This document shows, piece by piece, positions 1-8,778 of a DNA stretch of 64,000 nucleotides (positions are counted from its first letter, which is position 1; each line of letters begins with the position of its first letter). The notes below the pieces were generated by a model. The model made no database searches, was not told where the DNA came from, and saw only the letters and a program-made list of their open reading frames with translations. The DNA comes from Humidesulfovibrio sp. (lineage in GTDB: Bacteria; Desulfobacterota; Desulfovibrionia; Desulfovibrionales; Desulfovibrionaceae). Where the stretch lies: assembly GCF_031082295.1 (NCBI RefSeq), contig NZ_JAVHLD010000004.1, positions 79,492 to 143,491 on the forward strand, in the 5' to 3' direction. The position numbers were made by a program, and so were the translations under genes.

Positions 1-40
1 GAAAAGCCCCCTCTTCCGTCAGGAAGGGGGGGCTTCGTTT
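1..40 (-). terminator. Rho-independent terminator after secF
   Basis: A 14-bp stem (positions 4-17 with 22-35, one G-T wobble) closes on a 4-base loop. It is followed by T runs on both strands. It sits 18 bases past the secF stop and so ends the yajC-secDF transcript; it could also stop traffic from the other side. Confidence 0.8.
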
Positions 41-57
41 TGTGGAGCGGTCTCAGT

Positions 58-1152
58 CTACGCGGTTTTGATCTTGCCCTTGAGCGGCTTTGAGGGGGCG
101 GCGGGCGCCTCGGCCTCAGGCGGGGTCAGGCTGATGATGATCGGAGCGGCCACGTAGATGGAGGAATACGTTCCCACCACGATGCCGATGAGCATGGCCA
201 GGGCGAAGTCGTGAATGACCGCGCCACCGAACATGAACAGGCTGAAGACCGCCAGGAAAGCCAGGCCGGAGGTCATGATGGTGCGCGAGAGGGTCTGGTT
301 CACGCTGCGGTTGATGATAACCGGCAGGGGGTCGCCAGTCTTGAGGCCGCGGATCTCGCGGATGCGGTCATAGACGATGATGGTGTCATTGAGCGAGAAG
401 CCGATGAGGGTCAACAGCGCGGCAATGATCGTCAGGTCGAATTCCTTGTTCATGATGGAGAACAAGCCAACCGTGATGAGCACGTCGTGAATGAGGGCGA
501 CGATGGCCCCAAGTGCGTAGTTGAGTCTGAGCATGAAGCACAAGCCCAGGGTCAAGATCAGCGCCCCGAAAACGAGCCATACCTGCGGTGCGTGAAAGTA
601 CTGAAGGGTCGTGATGCCGGCGAAAAGGCCTGCTGCCATGATGCCGGCCGACATCCAGCGGTGCTCGAAACGTCCTGAGATGTAAATGGCGATGATCAGA
701 ATGGCGAAGTACATGGCTTCAAGAGCCTTGCCGCGCAAGTCCTCGCCGACCTTCGGGCCGACCATTTCAATTCGCTTGAAGTCATACTTGACGCCAGTGA
801 AGCTCTCGTCAAGGGCGGACGTGACCGCTTTATGGATGGCGGCGCTGGATTCGTCCGTCGTAGAGGTGCGGATCAGGAACTCATTGTCCTTGGCCTTGCC
901 CATCTGCTGGACGACCAGGCCGGGGAGGTTCTTGTCTTCCAGAACCTTTTTCAGCTTGTCGATTTCCACAGCGGCATCGAACTTGGTCTGGAGGATAACG
1001 CCGCCCGCAAAGTCGATGCCGTAGCGGGGGCCGCCCTTCATGCCCAGGGAGATGCCACCGATGATAATCATCACGGCGGACAACATGAAGGCAATCTTAC
1101 GCAGCCCGATGAAATCGATGTTCGTTTCGTGCTTGATGAAGGAAAAGCTCAT
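58..1152 (-). CDS. secF: Protein translocase subunit SecF
   Basis: The 364-residue product is the second half of the SecDF membrane complex, which uses the proton motive force to help pull exported proteins through SecYEG. The N-terminal transmembrane segment is followed by a short periplasmic region (about residues 40-135). Five membrane segments then follow, with the typical SecF signature around 'IGFSLNDTIIVYDRIRE'. It starts 9 bases after secD behind an AAGGAGA ribosome site. The C-terminal tail is Ala/Pro/Lys-rich and probably cytoplasmic. Identification is secure. Confidence 0.97.
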   Translation of the reverse strand: MSFSFIKHETNIDFIGLRKIAFMLSAVMIIIGGISLGMKGGPRYGIDFAGGVILQTKFDAAVEIDKLKKVLEDKNLPGLVVQQMGKAKDNEFLIRTSTTDESSAAIHKAVTSALDESFTGVKYDFKRIEMVGPKVGEDLRGKALEAMYFAILIIAIYISGRFEHRWMSAGIMAAGLFAGITTLQYFHAPQVWLVFGALILTLGLCFMLRLNYALGAIVALIHDVLITVGLFSIMNKEFDLTIIAALLTLIGFSLNDTIIVYDRIREIRGLKTGDPLPVIINRSVNQTLSRTIMTSGLAFLAVFSLFMFGGAVIHDFALAMLIGIVVGTYSSIYVAAPIIISLTPPEAEAPAAPSKPLKGKIKTA

Positions 1153-1161
1153 GACGTCTCC

Positions 1162-2769
1162 TTAGATGCTCACGGGCGCGTCGGCCTTACGTTTGGACAT
1201 GTACAGGTCGAACATGATGCGCGAGACGAAGATGGACGTGAACATGCTCATGATGATGCCAAGGACCAGGGTAACAGCAAAGCCGCGAATAGGACCGGTG
1301 CCGAACTGGTACAGGATGATCGCCACGATCACGTTGGTGGTATTGGAGTCGAGGATGGTCAGAGTGGCCTTCCCATATCCCTTGTCCACGGCCTCGCTCG
1401 GCTTGACGCCTTTGCGCAGCTCTTCTCGGATTCTTTCGTAAATGAGCACGTTGGCGTCGACCGCCATGGCTATGGTCAGGATGATGCCTGCGATGCCGGG
1501 CAGGGTCAGGGTCGCGCCAAACGCGGCCAAGCCGGCCATGGTCAGCACTATGTTCAAGAGCAGGACGAAGTCCGCGATGATGCCGGCCGTGCTGTAGTAG
1601 ATTGCCATGAATATGATGATGGCGATGGCGGCAATGCCGGTGGCCATGATGCCTGCGTCGATGGACTCCTGCCCGAGGGTGGGTCCGATGGTCCGCTGTT
1701 CCAGCACGTTGACCGGGGCGGGAAGCGCGCCAGCGCGCAGCACGATGGCAAGGTCGCGAGCTTCTTCCTGGCTGAAACGGCCAGTGATCTGGGCCTTGCC
1801 GCCAGCGATCTTGTCCTGAATAACGGGAGCGGAATAGCACTTGCCGTCGAGCACGATGGCAAGGCGCTTTTTGATGTTCTCAGCGGTGACGCGTTCGAAA
1901 ATACGGGCGCCACGCGAGTTGAAGGTCAAGCTGACGGAAAACTGGTTGTTATTTTGTTCAATGGTGGCGCGGGCGTCAGTGATGTTCTCGCCGGTGAGCA
2001 CGGCCTCTTTCTTGAGAACGATGGGGATGCCCTTGCCGTCGTTATTGGGCCCGTGCTGCATCATGTACGTCAGCTCAAGGCCAGGGCCGATCAAGCCGCC
2101 CTTGGCTGCGGCAAGGGGGTCAACGGTCTCGTCTACGATCTTGAACTCAAGGTGCGCGGTCTTGCCGATGACGGCGATGGCGCGCTCAGGATCGTTCAGT
2201 CCGGGCAGCTGCACCTGGATGCGATTGCCCTCCTGACGGCGGATATCGGGCTCGGCCACGCCGAACTGGTCAATGCGGTTGCGGATGGTCTTCACCGCTT
2301 GATCAAGGGTCAGCTTGGCAAGATACTTCTTGTAGTCGGTGGTCATGGAGAGCAGGTACTTGACGCGGTCTTCGGGCAGGTTCTCCTTGCCGTCAATGCG
2401 CAAGTTCGGGAACTGCTTGCTCAGAAGCTTCTCGAAAGCCTCCTGCTTGGTCGAGCCGACAAGCACGGCTTCCAGACGGACGCCAGGCAGCAGCGTAGGC
2501 TTGAGCACGGCGAGTTCGTCCTCGCGGGCGCTGGCCTTGATGTCCTCACCCATGGACGACATGTTGTTTTCGATGGCCTTGTCCACATCAACGCCAAGGG
2601 TCAGGAGAATGCCACCCTTGAGATCCAGGCCAAGGTTGATAACGGTGTCGGGCAAGACTTTACCCAACAATGTGTTCTTGATGCCAGGCACCGAGGGCAG
2701 GACCAGGCAGAGGGCCACGGTCATCACCACAAGCGTGACCACGACTCGCCAGCGCAGATTACGATTCAT
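1162..2769 (-). CDS. secD: Protein translocase subunit SecD
   Basis: This 535-residue protein is the larger SecDF partner. It has one N-terminal membrane helix (about 8-28), a large periplasmic P1 domain carrying the 'LGLDLKGGI' signature, and five C-terminal membrane helices with the conserved 'AMAVDANVLIYERIREE' segment that holds the proton-path Asp. Length matches stand-alone SecD rather than a SecDF fusion. It lies between yajC and secF, the standard order, with GGGAGAG ahead of the ATG. A hairpin sits in the 117-base gap upstream. Confidence 0.97.
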   Translation of the reverse strand: MNRNLRWRVVVTLVVMTVALCLVLPSVPGIKNTLLGKVLPDTVINLGLDLKGGILLTLGVDVDKAIENNMSSMGEDIKASAREDELAVLKPTLLPGVRLEAVLVGSTKQEAFEKLLSKQFPNLRIDGKENLPEDRVKYLLSMTTDYKKYLAKLTLDQAVKTIRNRIDQFGVAEPDIRRQEGNRIQVQLPGLNDPERAIAVIGKTAHLEFKIVDETVDPLAAAKGGLIGPGLELTYMMQHGPNNDGKGIPIVLKKEAVLTGENITDARATIEQNNNQFSVSLTFNSRGARIFERVTAENIKKRLAIVLDGKCYSAPVIQDKIAGGKAQITGRFSQEEARDLAIVLRAGALPAPVNVLEQRTIGPTLGQESIDAGIMATGIAAIAIIIFMAIYYSTAGIIADFVLLLNIVLTMAGLAAFGATLTLPGIAGIILTIAMAVDANVLIYERIREELRKGVKPSEAVDKGYGKATLTILDSNTTNVIVAIILYQFGTGPIRGFAVTLVLGIIMSMFTSIFVSRIMFDLYMSKRKADAPVSI

Positions 2770-2822
2770 GTACTCTCCCTTGACGGTAAGGCTTCACGAG
2801 GGAATATGGTGCTAAAGACAAG

Positions 2823-2852
2823 CGCGGACCCAGGCGCTTTCCCAGGTCCGCG
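2823..2852 (-). other. Inverted repeat between yajC and secD
   Basis: A perfect 8-bp inverted repeat (2823-2830 with 2845-2852) with a 14-base loop sits in the 117-base yajC-secD gap. It lacks a following T run, so it does not look like a terminator. It could be a processing site or a control structure in the secD leader; this is inference. Confidence 0.45.
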
Positions 2853-2886
2853 TATCTGCCTTTCGGCTGAAAATCAAAGGAAAAGT

Positions 2887-3237
2887 TTACTTGTCCTTCT
2901 TTTCTTTTTCCAGCTTGTCAAATGCGTCTGCCTTGTCGGCAACGGTATTGCGCAGCATTTCGATCTGAACCTTCTCGGCGATCTCAAGAACAATGGTGGT
3001 ATCCTTCATGCGCACGATGGTGCCATAGATGCCGCCATTGGTGACAATGCGGTCACCGATCTTGAGGTTTCCGATCATTTCCTTGTGCTGCTTGGCCTTT
3101 TTCTGCTGGGGGCGAATGAGAAGGAAATAGAAGATGGCGAACATGAGAATGAGCGGGACAAAAGCGCCCAGGGGGTTGCCCTGCGCACCGCCGCCACCAG
3201 CGGCTCCGCCCATAGCGAACGCGAGATTTTCAAACAT
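2887..3237 (-). CDS. yajC: Preprotein translocase subunit YajC
   Basis: The 116-residue protein has a single membrane helix (about 25-42, 'PLILMFAIFYFLLIRPQQKK') followed by a basic cytoplasmic domain. This is the usual YajC layout, including the RPQQKK motif after the helix. YajC associates with SecDF and YidC. A Gly/Ala-rich stretch precedes the helix. A GGAGGAATTAAGG sequence leads directly into the ATG. It is the first gene of the yajC-secD-secF operon and lies 53 bases downstream of the glutamate synthase cluster, with no terminator seen between. Confidence 0.95.
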   Translation of the reverse strand: MFENLAFAMGGAAGGGGAQGNPLGAFVPLILMFAIFYFLLIRPQQKKAKQHKEMIGNLKIGDRIVTNGGIYGTIVRMKDTTIVLEIAEKVQIEMLRNTVADKADAFDKLEKEKKDK

Positions 3238-3290
3238 CCTTAATTCCTCCTGAGTTTAGCGGGCGCAAATGCTGCGCCACCCTTCCCCGT

Positions 3291-4043
3291 CTACGCCGGA
3301 ACGTACAGGTTGCCGTAGGGACGGTGCGAGAAGGGCTTGATCTTGACGAAATCAGACGCAAGGATCGCCTTGGCGTCCAGCCCAAGCTCCTTGGCGTAGT
3401 CTTTCACTATGCCCTTGAGCACCAGCATGTCCGACTCGTCCAGAGGCTGAGTGGTCAGGCCGGGGCCGATCTGTTCCTTGGGAACGCTGCCACGGACGTA
3501 GATGACTCCACCGTGCATGCCCGTTCCGAGGCTCCGACCGGCAATGGGTTCGGATGGCTTATCAGAAAACATTCCAAGAAGCAAAATGATTCCGCCAGCC
3601 ATGTATTCACCCAGGAAGTCGCCAGCCTTGCCGCCGATGACAATGGTCGGGAGCTTTTCCATGTAGGCTTTCATGTGGATGCCCACGCGATAGCCCACAT
3701 CTCCCTTGATGTAGATCTTGCCGCCGCGCATGGCGTAGCCGACAACGTCACCGGCCAGGCCCTCGATAATTACGGTGCCATCATCCATGGTGTTGCCCAC
3801 GCCGTCCTGGGCGTTGGCCTTCACACGAATCTTGGGGCCGCGCATGAAGGAGCACATGTCCTGTCCGGGCACGCCCTGAATCTCGAAGTTCAGGTCGCCA
3901 GTCAGCGCACCGGCCAGATAGCGCTGGCCATTCACGTTCTTCAGCACGATGTCGGTGGCTCCACCGGCCACGGCCTCGCGGATCTGCTCATTGAGCTGGC
4001 GGTAGTAGATGCCGCTCGCGTCGATGGTGAGTTTCTTAGCCAT
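3291..4043 (-). CDS. Glutamate synthase GXGXG (alpha domain 3) subunit
   Basis: This 250-residue protein corresponds to the C-terminal beta-helix domain of the large glutamate synthase subunit, here as a separate polypeptide. Repeated Gly-rich turns are visible, such as 'GTVIIEGLAGDVVGYAMRGGKIYIKGDVGYRVG'. In the fused enzyme this domain is structural and joins the glutaminase and FMN domains. I chose the ATG giving MAKKLTIDAS, which lies 5 bases past the glutaminase stop; an upstream in-frame start would overlap that gene by about 50 bases. It is the last gene of the five-gene set. Confidence 0.9.
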   Translation of the reverse strand: MAKKLTIDASGIYYRQLNEQIREAVAGGATDIVLKNVNGQRYLAGALTGDLNFEIQGVPGQDMCSFMRGPKIRVKANAQDGVGNTMDDGTVIIEGLAGDVVGYAMRGGKIYIKGDVGYRVGIHMKAYMEKLPTIVIGGKAGDFLGEYMAGGIILLLGMFSDKPSEPIAGRSLGTGMHGGVIYVRGSVPKEQIGPGLTTQPLDESDMLVLKGIVKDYAKELGLDAKAILASDFVKIKPFSHRPYGNLYVPA

Positions 4044-4048
4044 TGTCC

Positions 4049-5146
4049 TTACGCCTCCAGGTGCACGATGACCGGTTCGCCAGCCTTGGGCATCCACACG
4101 CGGTCCAGCTCAGGCTGCACTTCACGGATGGAGCTCTCCTCGCTCGACATGAAGACCATGTCGTCCTTCTCGGCCACAACCAACGGCCGCAACTTGATGC
4201 GGTCGTTCAGGCCGAAGAGGCCGGTGCTGTCTGCCACGAGGATGGCGAAGGGGCCGTTCAGAAGCGCCTGTCCGTAGACCATGCGCAGAGCGGTGTAGGC
4301 CTCTTTTTCCTGCTTGGGCATGCGCTCGATCTCGTCCCAGAAGGGGGGCGCGAAGACCTTGCAGGCAAGCTCCTTGGAGAGACCATGCTTGCGGATGAGC
4401 AGGTCGAGCAGGTAGGCCACGACCTCGGTGTCGGTCATGAGCGTGCAGAGATAGTCGTGCTCGCACAGGTACCGGCGGTTGATTCCGTAGGACGAGATCT
4501 CGCCGTTATGGACGATGGACCAGTCGAGCAGCGTGAAGGGGTGCGCCCCGCCCCACCAGCCCGGCGTGTTCGTCGGGAAGCGGTTGTGCCCGGTCCAGAT
4601 GTAGCCGGAGTACTCCTCCAGGCGGAAGAAGTCGGCGATGTCCTCGGGAAAGCCGACGCCCTTGAAGGCGCCCATGTTCTTTCCGCTGGAGAAGACAAAG
4701 GCGCCGGCAACCTTGTGGTTGATGTGCATGACCGCACTGACCACGTAGTCCTGCTCGCCAAGCTCACGGCCCTCTTGAGGGCGGTCCTTCTTGGGGGTCA
4801 GGAAGTAGCGCGTCACGATGGGCGGGTTCTTGATGGCGAGAACCTTGCGGGTCGGAATAGGCTCGGCCAGGTGCACCGTGAAGTAGTGCTTGATCACCTC
4901 TTCGGCGCTGTCCAGGGCGGCCTGGGTGTCGCACATCAGGTGGAAGGCATACTTGTCTGCCAGCTCCGGGTAGATGCCGTAGGCCGCGAAACCGCCGCCC
5001 AGGCCGTTTCCACGGTCGTGCATGCAGGTCATGGCGCGAATGGGGATATCGCCGGGAATAAGCCCGCGGGTCTTGTGGATCACTCCAAAGACGCCGCAGC
5101 CGGAGATATCCTTCTGGAAGTCGTAGTAACGTTCAGGTGCTTTCAT
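4049..5146 (-). CDS. Glutamate synthase glutaminase (class II amidotransferase) subunit
   Basis: The 365-residue protein is the glutaminase part of a split glutamate synthase, releasing ammonia from glutamine. The N-terminal nucleophile motif 'CGVFGVI' begins at Cys17 instead of Cys2. This implies a 16-residue propeptide removed to expose the cysteine, as known for GltB and some PurF proteins. Other class II landmarks are '[15 protein letters not shown]' and a TD.E motif ('[12 protein letters not shown]'). The start has AGGAGC upstream. Longer in-frame starts give a low-complexity Ser/Arg peptide typical of an antisense frame. Confidence 0.92.
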   Translation of the reverse strand: MKAPERYYDFQKDISGCGVFGVIHKTRGLIPGDIPIRAMTCMHDRGNGLGGGFAAYGIYPELADKYAFHLMCDTQAALDSAEEVIKHYFTVHLAEPIPTRKVLAIKNPPIVTRYFLTPKKDRPQEGRELGEQDYVVSAVMHINHKVAGAFVFSSGKNMGAFKGVGFPEDIADFFRLEEYSGYIWTGHNRFPTNTPGWWGGAHPFTLLDWSIVHNGEISSYGINRRYLCEHDYLCTLMTDTEVVAYLLDLLIRKHGLSKELACKVFAPPFWDEIERMPKQEKEAYTALRMVYGQALLNGPFAILVADSTGLFGLNDRIKLRPLVVAEKDDMVFMSSEESSIREVQPELDRVWMPKAGEPVIVHLEA

Positions 5147-5195
5147 CTGCTCATTGCTCCTGCGGAATATGTCGCCAGTCGCCGTACCGGCAGCC

Positions 5196-6521
5196 CTAGC
5201 GGGCGGCCTTGGCCGGAGCCGGGTTCCAGGTCTCGTCGAACAGCTTCTCAGGCCAGAGGAAGACCTCGGGGCCAGCGTTGATGAGCTTGTCCTTGGCTTC
5301 GCCAGCCAGCGCCATCTCAAACTTGATGAAGGCGGTGAACATGCCGGCCTTGTCGATGTCGCCCACGAGGACGTAGCCGACCAGCTTCTCGTCGCGGAAG
5401 ACGAGCTTGCGGTACGTTTCCTTGGCCTCGTCAAGGAGGGCGTGAACTTCAAAGTTCTTGTCGCCCTCGGGCGGGTTGACCACGCCGACCGAGATGGTGG
5501 GCAGGCCGTAGAAGCTGATGGAGTTCATGGGCAGGCCGCCCTGATAAGGCTCTTTGGCGCCTGCCATGTTGCGCCCGGAGGCGTAGCCCTGGTTGTAGGC
5601 GTTGGGCCAAATGGGCACGACGCGGTGCTCACCGGAGAGCTGATCCATGGCCTGGGCCACATCGCCTGCGGCGTACACGTCCTTGGCGTTGGTCATGAGC
5701 TTGGCGTCGACCATGATGCCTCGCTCGACCTTGATGCCCGCGTCCTTGGCGATGGCGCTGTGCGGCACCACGCCGATGGCCACGACAACCACGTCGGTCT
5801 CAAGGAAGCGGCCGTCAGTGAGCAGCACGCCCTTGACCCGGCCCTTCTTGTCGCGCTGGATCTCCTTGGCGGTAACGCCGCAGTTGACCTCGATGCCGAC
5901 CTTCTTCAGGCGGTTGGACGCCAGCGCACCGGCCTTCTCGTCAAAACCGGCGGAGAGGATGCGCGGGGCCAGCTCAACGATGGTCACGGCCACGCCGCGA
6001 TCATGCAGGCTCTCGGCAGCCTTGAGGCCGATAAGACCGCCACCGATGACAACCGCGCGCTTGATCTTGCTCGAAAGCTCGATGAGGGTCTGCGCGTGGG
6101 CCAGGGTGGTGAAGCTGTAGATGTCCTCGCCCTGCACGCCCGGGATGGGCGGGATGAACGGGATGCCGCCGGTGGCGATGAGCAGGCGGCCGTAGGCGAC
6201 GGTGTCGCCCTTGTCCGTGGTCACGGCCTTCTTGGCGGTGTCGATCTTGGTGACGGTGGTGCCGAGCTTCAGCTCCACGTTGTTCTTGACGTAGTAATCG
6301 TCGCCGCGCAGGGCCAGCTGGTTGGCGCCGATCTTCCCGGCCAGAAGGTAGGAGATGAGCGGACGGCCATAGGCGGCGGAATCTTCCGCGCCGATGACGA
6401 CGATCTTTCCCTTCTGGTCGTGCCGACGGATGCCCTCGATGGCGCCGATGGAGGCCACGCCGTTGCCGATGATCACGTAGGTCATAGCATCCTCATGAGC
6501 TTTGCGTTTCGTGACGGACAT
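5196..6521 (-). CDS. FAD-dependent NAD(P) oxidoreductase, glutamate synthase electron-input subunit
   Basis: This is a pyridine-nucleotide oxidoreductase of about 441 residues, placed like the GltD-type subunit of the cluster. It has an N-terminal FAD site ('[15 protein letters not shown]'), an NAD(P)H site ('[16 protein letters not shown]') and the second FAD motif ('[10 protein letters not shown]'). No redox-active CxxxxC is present, so it resembles rubredoxin/nitrite-reductase type reductases. It probably passes electrons to the ferredoxin subunit. The start at 6521 has TAGGAGAG; an alternative ATG at 6485 gives the family-like MTYVIIGNG. Confidence 0.88.
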   Translation of the reverse strand: MSVTKRKAHEDAMTYVIIGNGVASIGAIEGIRRHDQKGKIVVIGAEDSAAYGRPLISYLLAGKIGANQLALRGDDYYVKNNVELKLGTTVTKIDTAKKAVTTDKGDTVAYGRLLIATGGIPFIPPIPGVQGEDIYSFTTLAHAQTLIELSSKIKRAVVIGGGLIGLKAAESLHDRGVAVTIVELAPRILSAGFDEKAGALASNRLKKVGIEVNCGVTAKEIQRDKKGRVKGVLLTDGRFLETDVVVVAIGVVPHSAIAKDAGIKVERGIMVDAKLMTNAKDVYAAGDVAQAMDQLSGEHRVVPIWPNAYNQGYASGRNMAGAKEPYQGGLPMNSISFYGLPTISVGVVNPPEGDKNFEVHALLDEAKETYRKLVFRDEKLVGYVLVGDIDKAGMFTAFIKFEMALAGEAKDKLINAGPEVFLWPEKLFDETWNPAPAKAAR

Positions 6522-6529
6522 TGCCTCTC

Positions 6530-6976
6530 CTAGCGTTCCTCTTGCTTGAGCGCCTGATTGGGGCAGGCAGCCACGCACGCCGGGCCGCCGGGGCGGTCAG
6601 CGCACAGGTCGCACTTGACGATCTTGTTCTCCAGCGGGTGCCGGGCGATGGCACCAAACGGGCACGCCATCAGGCAGGACCAGCAGCCAACGCACTTCTC
6701 ACGGTCATACGTGGTGCGGCCGGATTCGGAGTCCTTCTGCAGGGCGCCGGAGATGCAGGCGGCCACGCAGGCGGGCTCGTCGCAGTGACGGCAGGACAAG
6801 GCCACGCAGGTGGGGCCGCGCTCATGCACGTGCTTGCAGGAGGTCAGTCCCTCGCTGCCGCGCTCCACCGTGTAGGCAAGGATCAGGTCCTTGCTCTTGG
6901 AGTGTGCGGTGAGGCAGGCCAGCTCGCAGATGTGGCAGCCGATGCAGTAGTCTTTGTCGGGGTAGACGCGTTTCAT
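6530..6976 (-). CDS. 4Fe-4S ferredoxin, HycB-like electron-transfer subunit
   Basis: The 148-residue protein is rich in cysteine. CxxCxxxxC-type and CxxC motifs are visible at 'CIGCHICELAC', 'CRHCDEPACVAAC', 'CVGCWSCLMACP' and 'CDLC...CVAAC', enough for about four 4Fe-4S clusters as in HycB/DmsB-type subunits. It lies between the FMN and FAD subunits, which fits a wire carrying electrons between them. The ATG giving MKRVYPDKDYC is preceded by a G-rich ribosome site; longer in-frame starts run into the FMN gene. Confidence 0.9.
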   Translation of the reverse strand: MKRVYPDKDYCIGCHICELACLTAHSKSKDLILAYTVERGSEGLTSCKHVHERGPTCVALSCRHCDEPACVAACISGALQKDSESGRTTYDREKCVGCWSCLMACPFGAIARHPLENKIVKCDLCADRPGGPACVAACPNQALKQEER

Positions 6977-6993
6977 GATGTAGAGTCCCCCTT

Positions 6994-8520
6994 TTAGCGA
7001 CCGGCGTGCTTGACGCCGAGGATGTCCATCTCGGTATCGGAAAGGCCGACCGCGCGCAGCTTGTCGCGGTTGCCGCGCAGGCTTTCGATGGAGTTCAGGC
7101 CCATTCCGCCGAGCATTTCTTCGATCTCGTGACCCCAGGCATGCACCAGGTTGATCATCTTCTTCGCAGCGACGTCCGGGTTCTGGCGCTTGGCCAGCTT
7201 GGCGTCGTTGGTGGCGATGCCCCAGGGACACTTGCCGGTGTAGCACTTGCCGCAGAGCGTGCAGCCCACGGACAGGAGTGCGCCGGTGGCGAAGTAGCAA
7301 GCGTCGGCGCCGAGCGCGATGGCCTTGACGACGTCAGCGCTGCAGCGGATGCCGCCCGCGGCCACGATGGACGCGCGGTTGCGGATGCCTTCGTCGCGCA
7401 GGCGCTGGTCAACCTGGGCCAGGGCCAGCTCGATGGGGATGCCCACGTTGTCGCGGATCATGCCGGGAGCGGCGCCAGTGCCGCCGCGCATGCCGTCGAT
7501 GGCGACGATGTCCGCTCCGGCGCGAACGATGCCCGAAGCGATGGCCGCCACGTTGTGCACCGCGGCGATCTTCACGCTGACGGGCACGCGGTACTCGCTG
7601 GCCTCCTTCAAGGCGAAGATGAGCTGGAGGAGGTCTTCAATGGAATAGATGTCATGGTGCGGCGCAGGAGAGATGGCGTCGGAACCAAGCGGCACCATGC
7701 GGGTGACGGAGACCATCTCGTTGATCTTCTCGCCGGGCAGGTGGCCGCCGATGCCGGGCTTGGCGCCCTGGCCGACCTTGATCTCAATGCCCGCGCCCGC
7801 GTTCAGGTAGTCGCGGTGCACGCCGAAGCGGCCGGAAGCGACCTGGACGATGGTGTTCTTGCCGTACTGGTAAAGGGACTTGTGCAGTCCGCCCTCACCG
7901 GTGTTGTAGCAGATGCCGAGTTCGGTCGCGGCGCGCGCCATGGCGACGTGCAGGTTGAAGTTGATGGAGCCGAAGCTCATCGCCGAGAACATGAGCGGGT
8001 AATTCAGCTCAATGTTCGGGGTAAGCTTGGTCTTCAGCTTCGGGCTGCCGTCCTTGGTCTTCCCGAACTCGAGCTTCACCGGCTTGGCGCCAAGGAAGGT
8101 CTTGAGCTCCATGGGCTCGCGCAGGGGATCGATGGACGGGTTGGTGACCTGGCTGGCATCGAGCAGGAGTTTATCCCAGTAGACCGGGATATTCACCGGG
8201 CTGCCCATGCCGGTCAGGAGCACGCCACCGGAGTCGGCCTGCTTATAGATGTACTTGATGAACTCCGGCCGCCAGAGGGCATTGTCCCTGAAATCTGACT
8301 TTTTCTTCTGTATCAGAAGCGCGGAGGTGGGACAAAGCGCCTCGCAACGATGGCAGCCGACACACTTGGCGTTGTCGTGCATGACCTTCTGGCGGGTCTC
8401 ATCCCAGTAGTGCGCCTCGTAGGAACACTGCCGGATGCAGACCTTGCAGTTGATGCAGGCGTCCTTGTCTCGGACAATGGAGAAATCGTGGTAGTTTCGG
8501 TTGATCGGTTGGAAAAGCAA
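6994..8520 (-). CDS. Glutamate synthase FMN/FeS (alpha domain 2) subunit with N-terminal ferredoxin domain
   Basis: The 508-residue protein carries two 4Fe-4S motifs at its N-terminus (Cys22/25/28/32 and Cys53/56/59/63). The FMN-binding TIM barrel of glutamate synthase follows, with 'GGLHKSLYQYGKN', 'GQGAKPGIGGHLPG' and 'IDGMRGGTGAAP'. A C-terminal Cys cluster ('CTLCGKCYTGKCP') supplies the cluster next to FMN. The barrel makes glutamate from 2-oxoglutarate and ammonia. This archaeal-type architecture is ferredoxin-linked. It is the first gene of the split operon, and the DNA ahead of it is AT-rich with a palindrome. Confidence 0.93.
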   Translation of the reverse strand: MLFQPINRNYHDFSIVRDKDACINCKVCIRQCSYEAHYWDETRQKVMHDNAKCVGCHRCEALCPTSALLIQKKKSDFRDNALWRPEFIKYIYKQADSGGVLLTGMGSPVNIPVYWDKLLLDASQVTNPSIDPLREPMELKTFLGAKPVKLEFGKTKDGSPKLKTKLTPNIELNYPLMFSAMSFGSINFNLHVAMARAATELGICYNTGEGGLHKSLYQYGKNTIVQVASGRFGVHRDYLNAGAGIEIKVGQGAKPGIGGHLPGEKINEMVSVTRMVPLGSDAISPAPHHDIYSIEDLLQLIFALKEASEYRVPVSVKIAAVHNVAAIASGIVRAGADIVAIDGMRGGTGAAPGMIRDNVGIPIELALAQVDQRLRDEGIRNRASIVAAGGIRCSADVVKAIALGADACYFATGALLSVGCTLCGKCYTGKCPWGIATNDAKLAKRQNPDVAAKKMINLVHAWGHEIEEMLGGMGLNSIESLRGNRDKLRAVGLSDTEMDILGVKHAGR

Positions 8521-8637
8521 AACCGGTACCTCGCTCCAAATGGTTTGGCTGTGTTTGCCTGAAGATACATTTCCCTGCCCGAATTATTGCTGGGCAACAT
8601 GGAAATGGGTCGACAGAAAACCACAAGCTCAATTACC

Positions 8638-8675
8638 TGTCAACAAATCTTTCTGCAAAAACGTCAAAATTGACG
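8638..8675 (-). promoter_or_regulatory. Candidate operator/promoter of the glutamate synthase operon
   Basis: A perfect 6-2-6 palindrome (CGTCAA-AA-TTGACG, 8662-8675) lies about 140 bases ahead of the FMN subunit gene. A further TGTCAA half-site lies at 8638-8643; read on the minus strand this is TTGACA and could be a -35 box. The matching -10 (8615-8620) is poor. The whole 8521-8778 gap is AT-rich against its GC-rich surroundings. A regulator-binding site is inference. Confidence 0.4.
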
Positions 8676-8778
8676 AAATTGTGATGTGGGATGGTGAGAA
8701 CTATTGAAGATTACCGAATTTATGCTGCACAAACAGAATGTTACAAAAGAATAATTCCTGTTGAAAACCTGTAGACGA

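Noticed and set aside
832-3243. Long plus-strand frame of 803 codons opposite secD and yajC
   Set aside because: It is antisense to three well-identified sec genes, has His/Asp/Gly-rich composition typical of a complementary frame in GC-rich DNA, and no family match.
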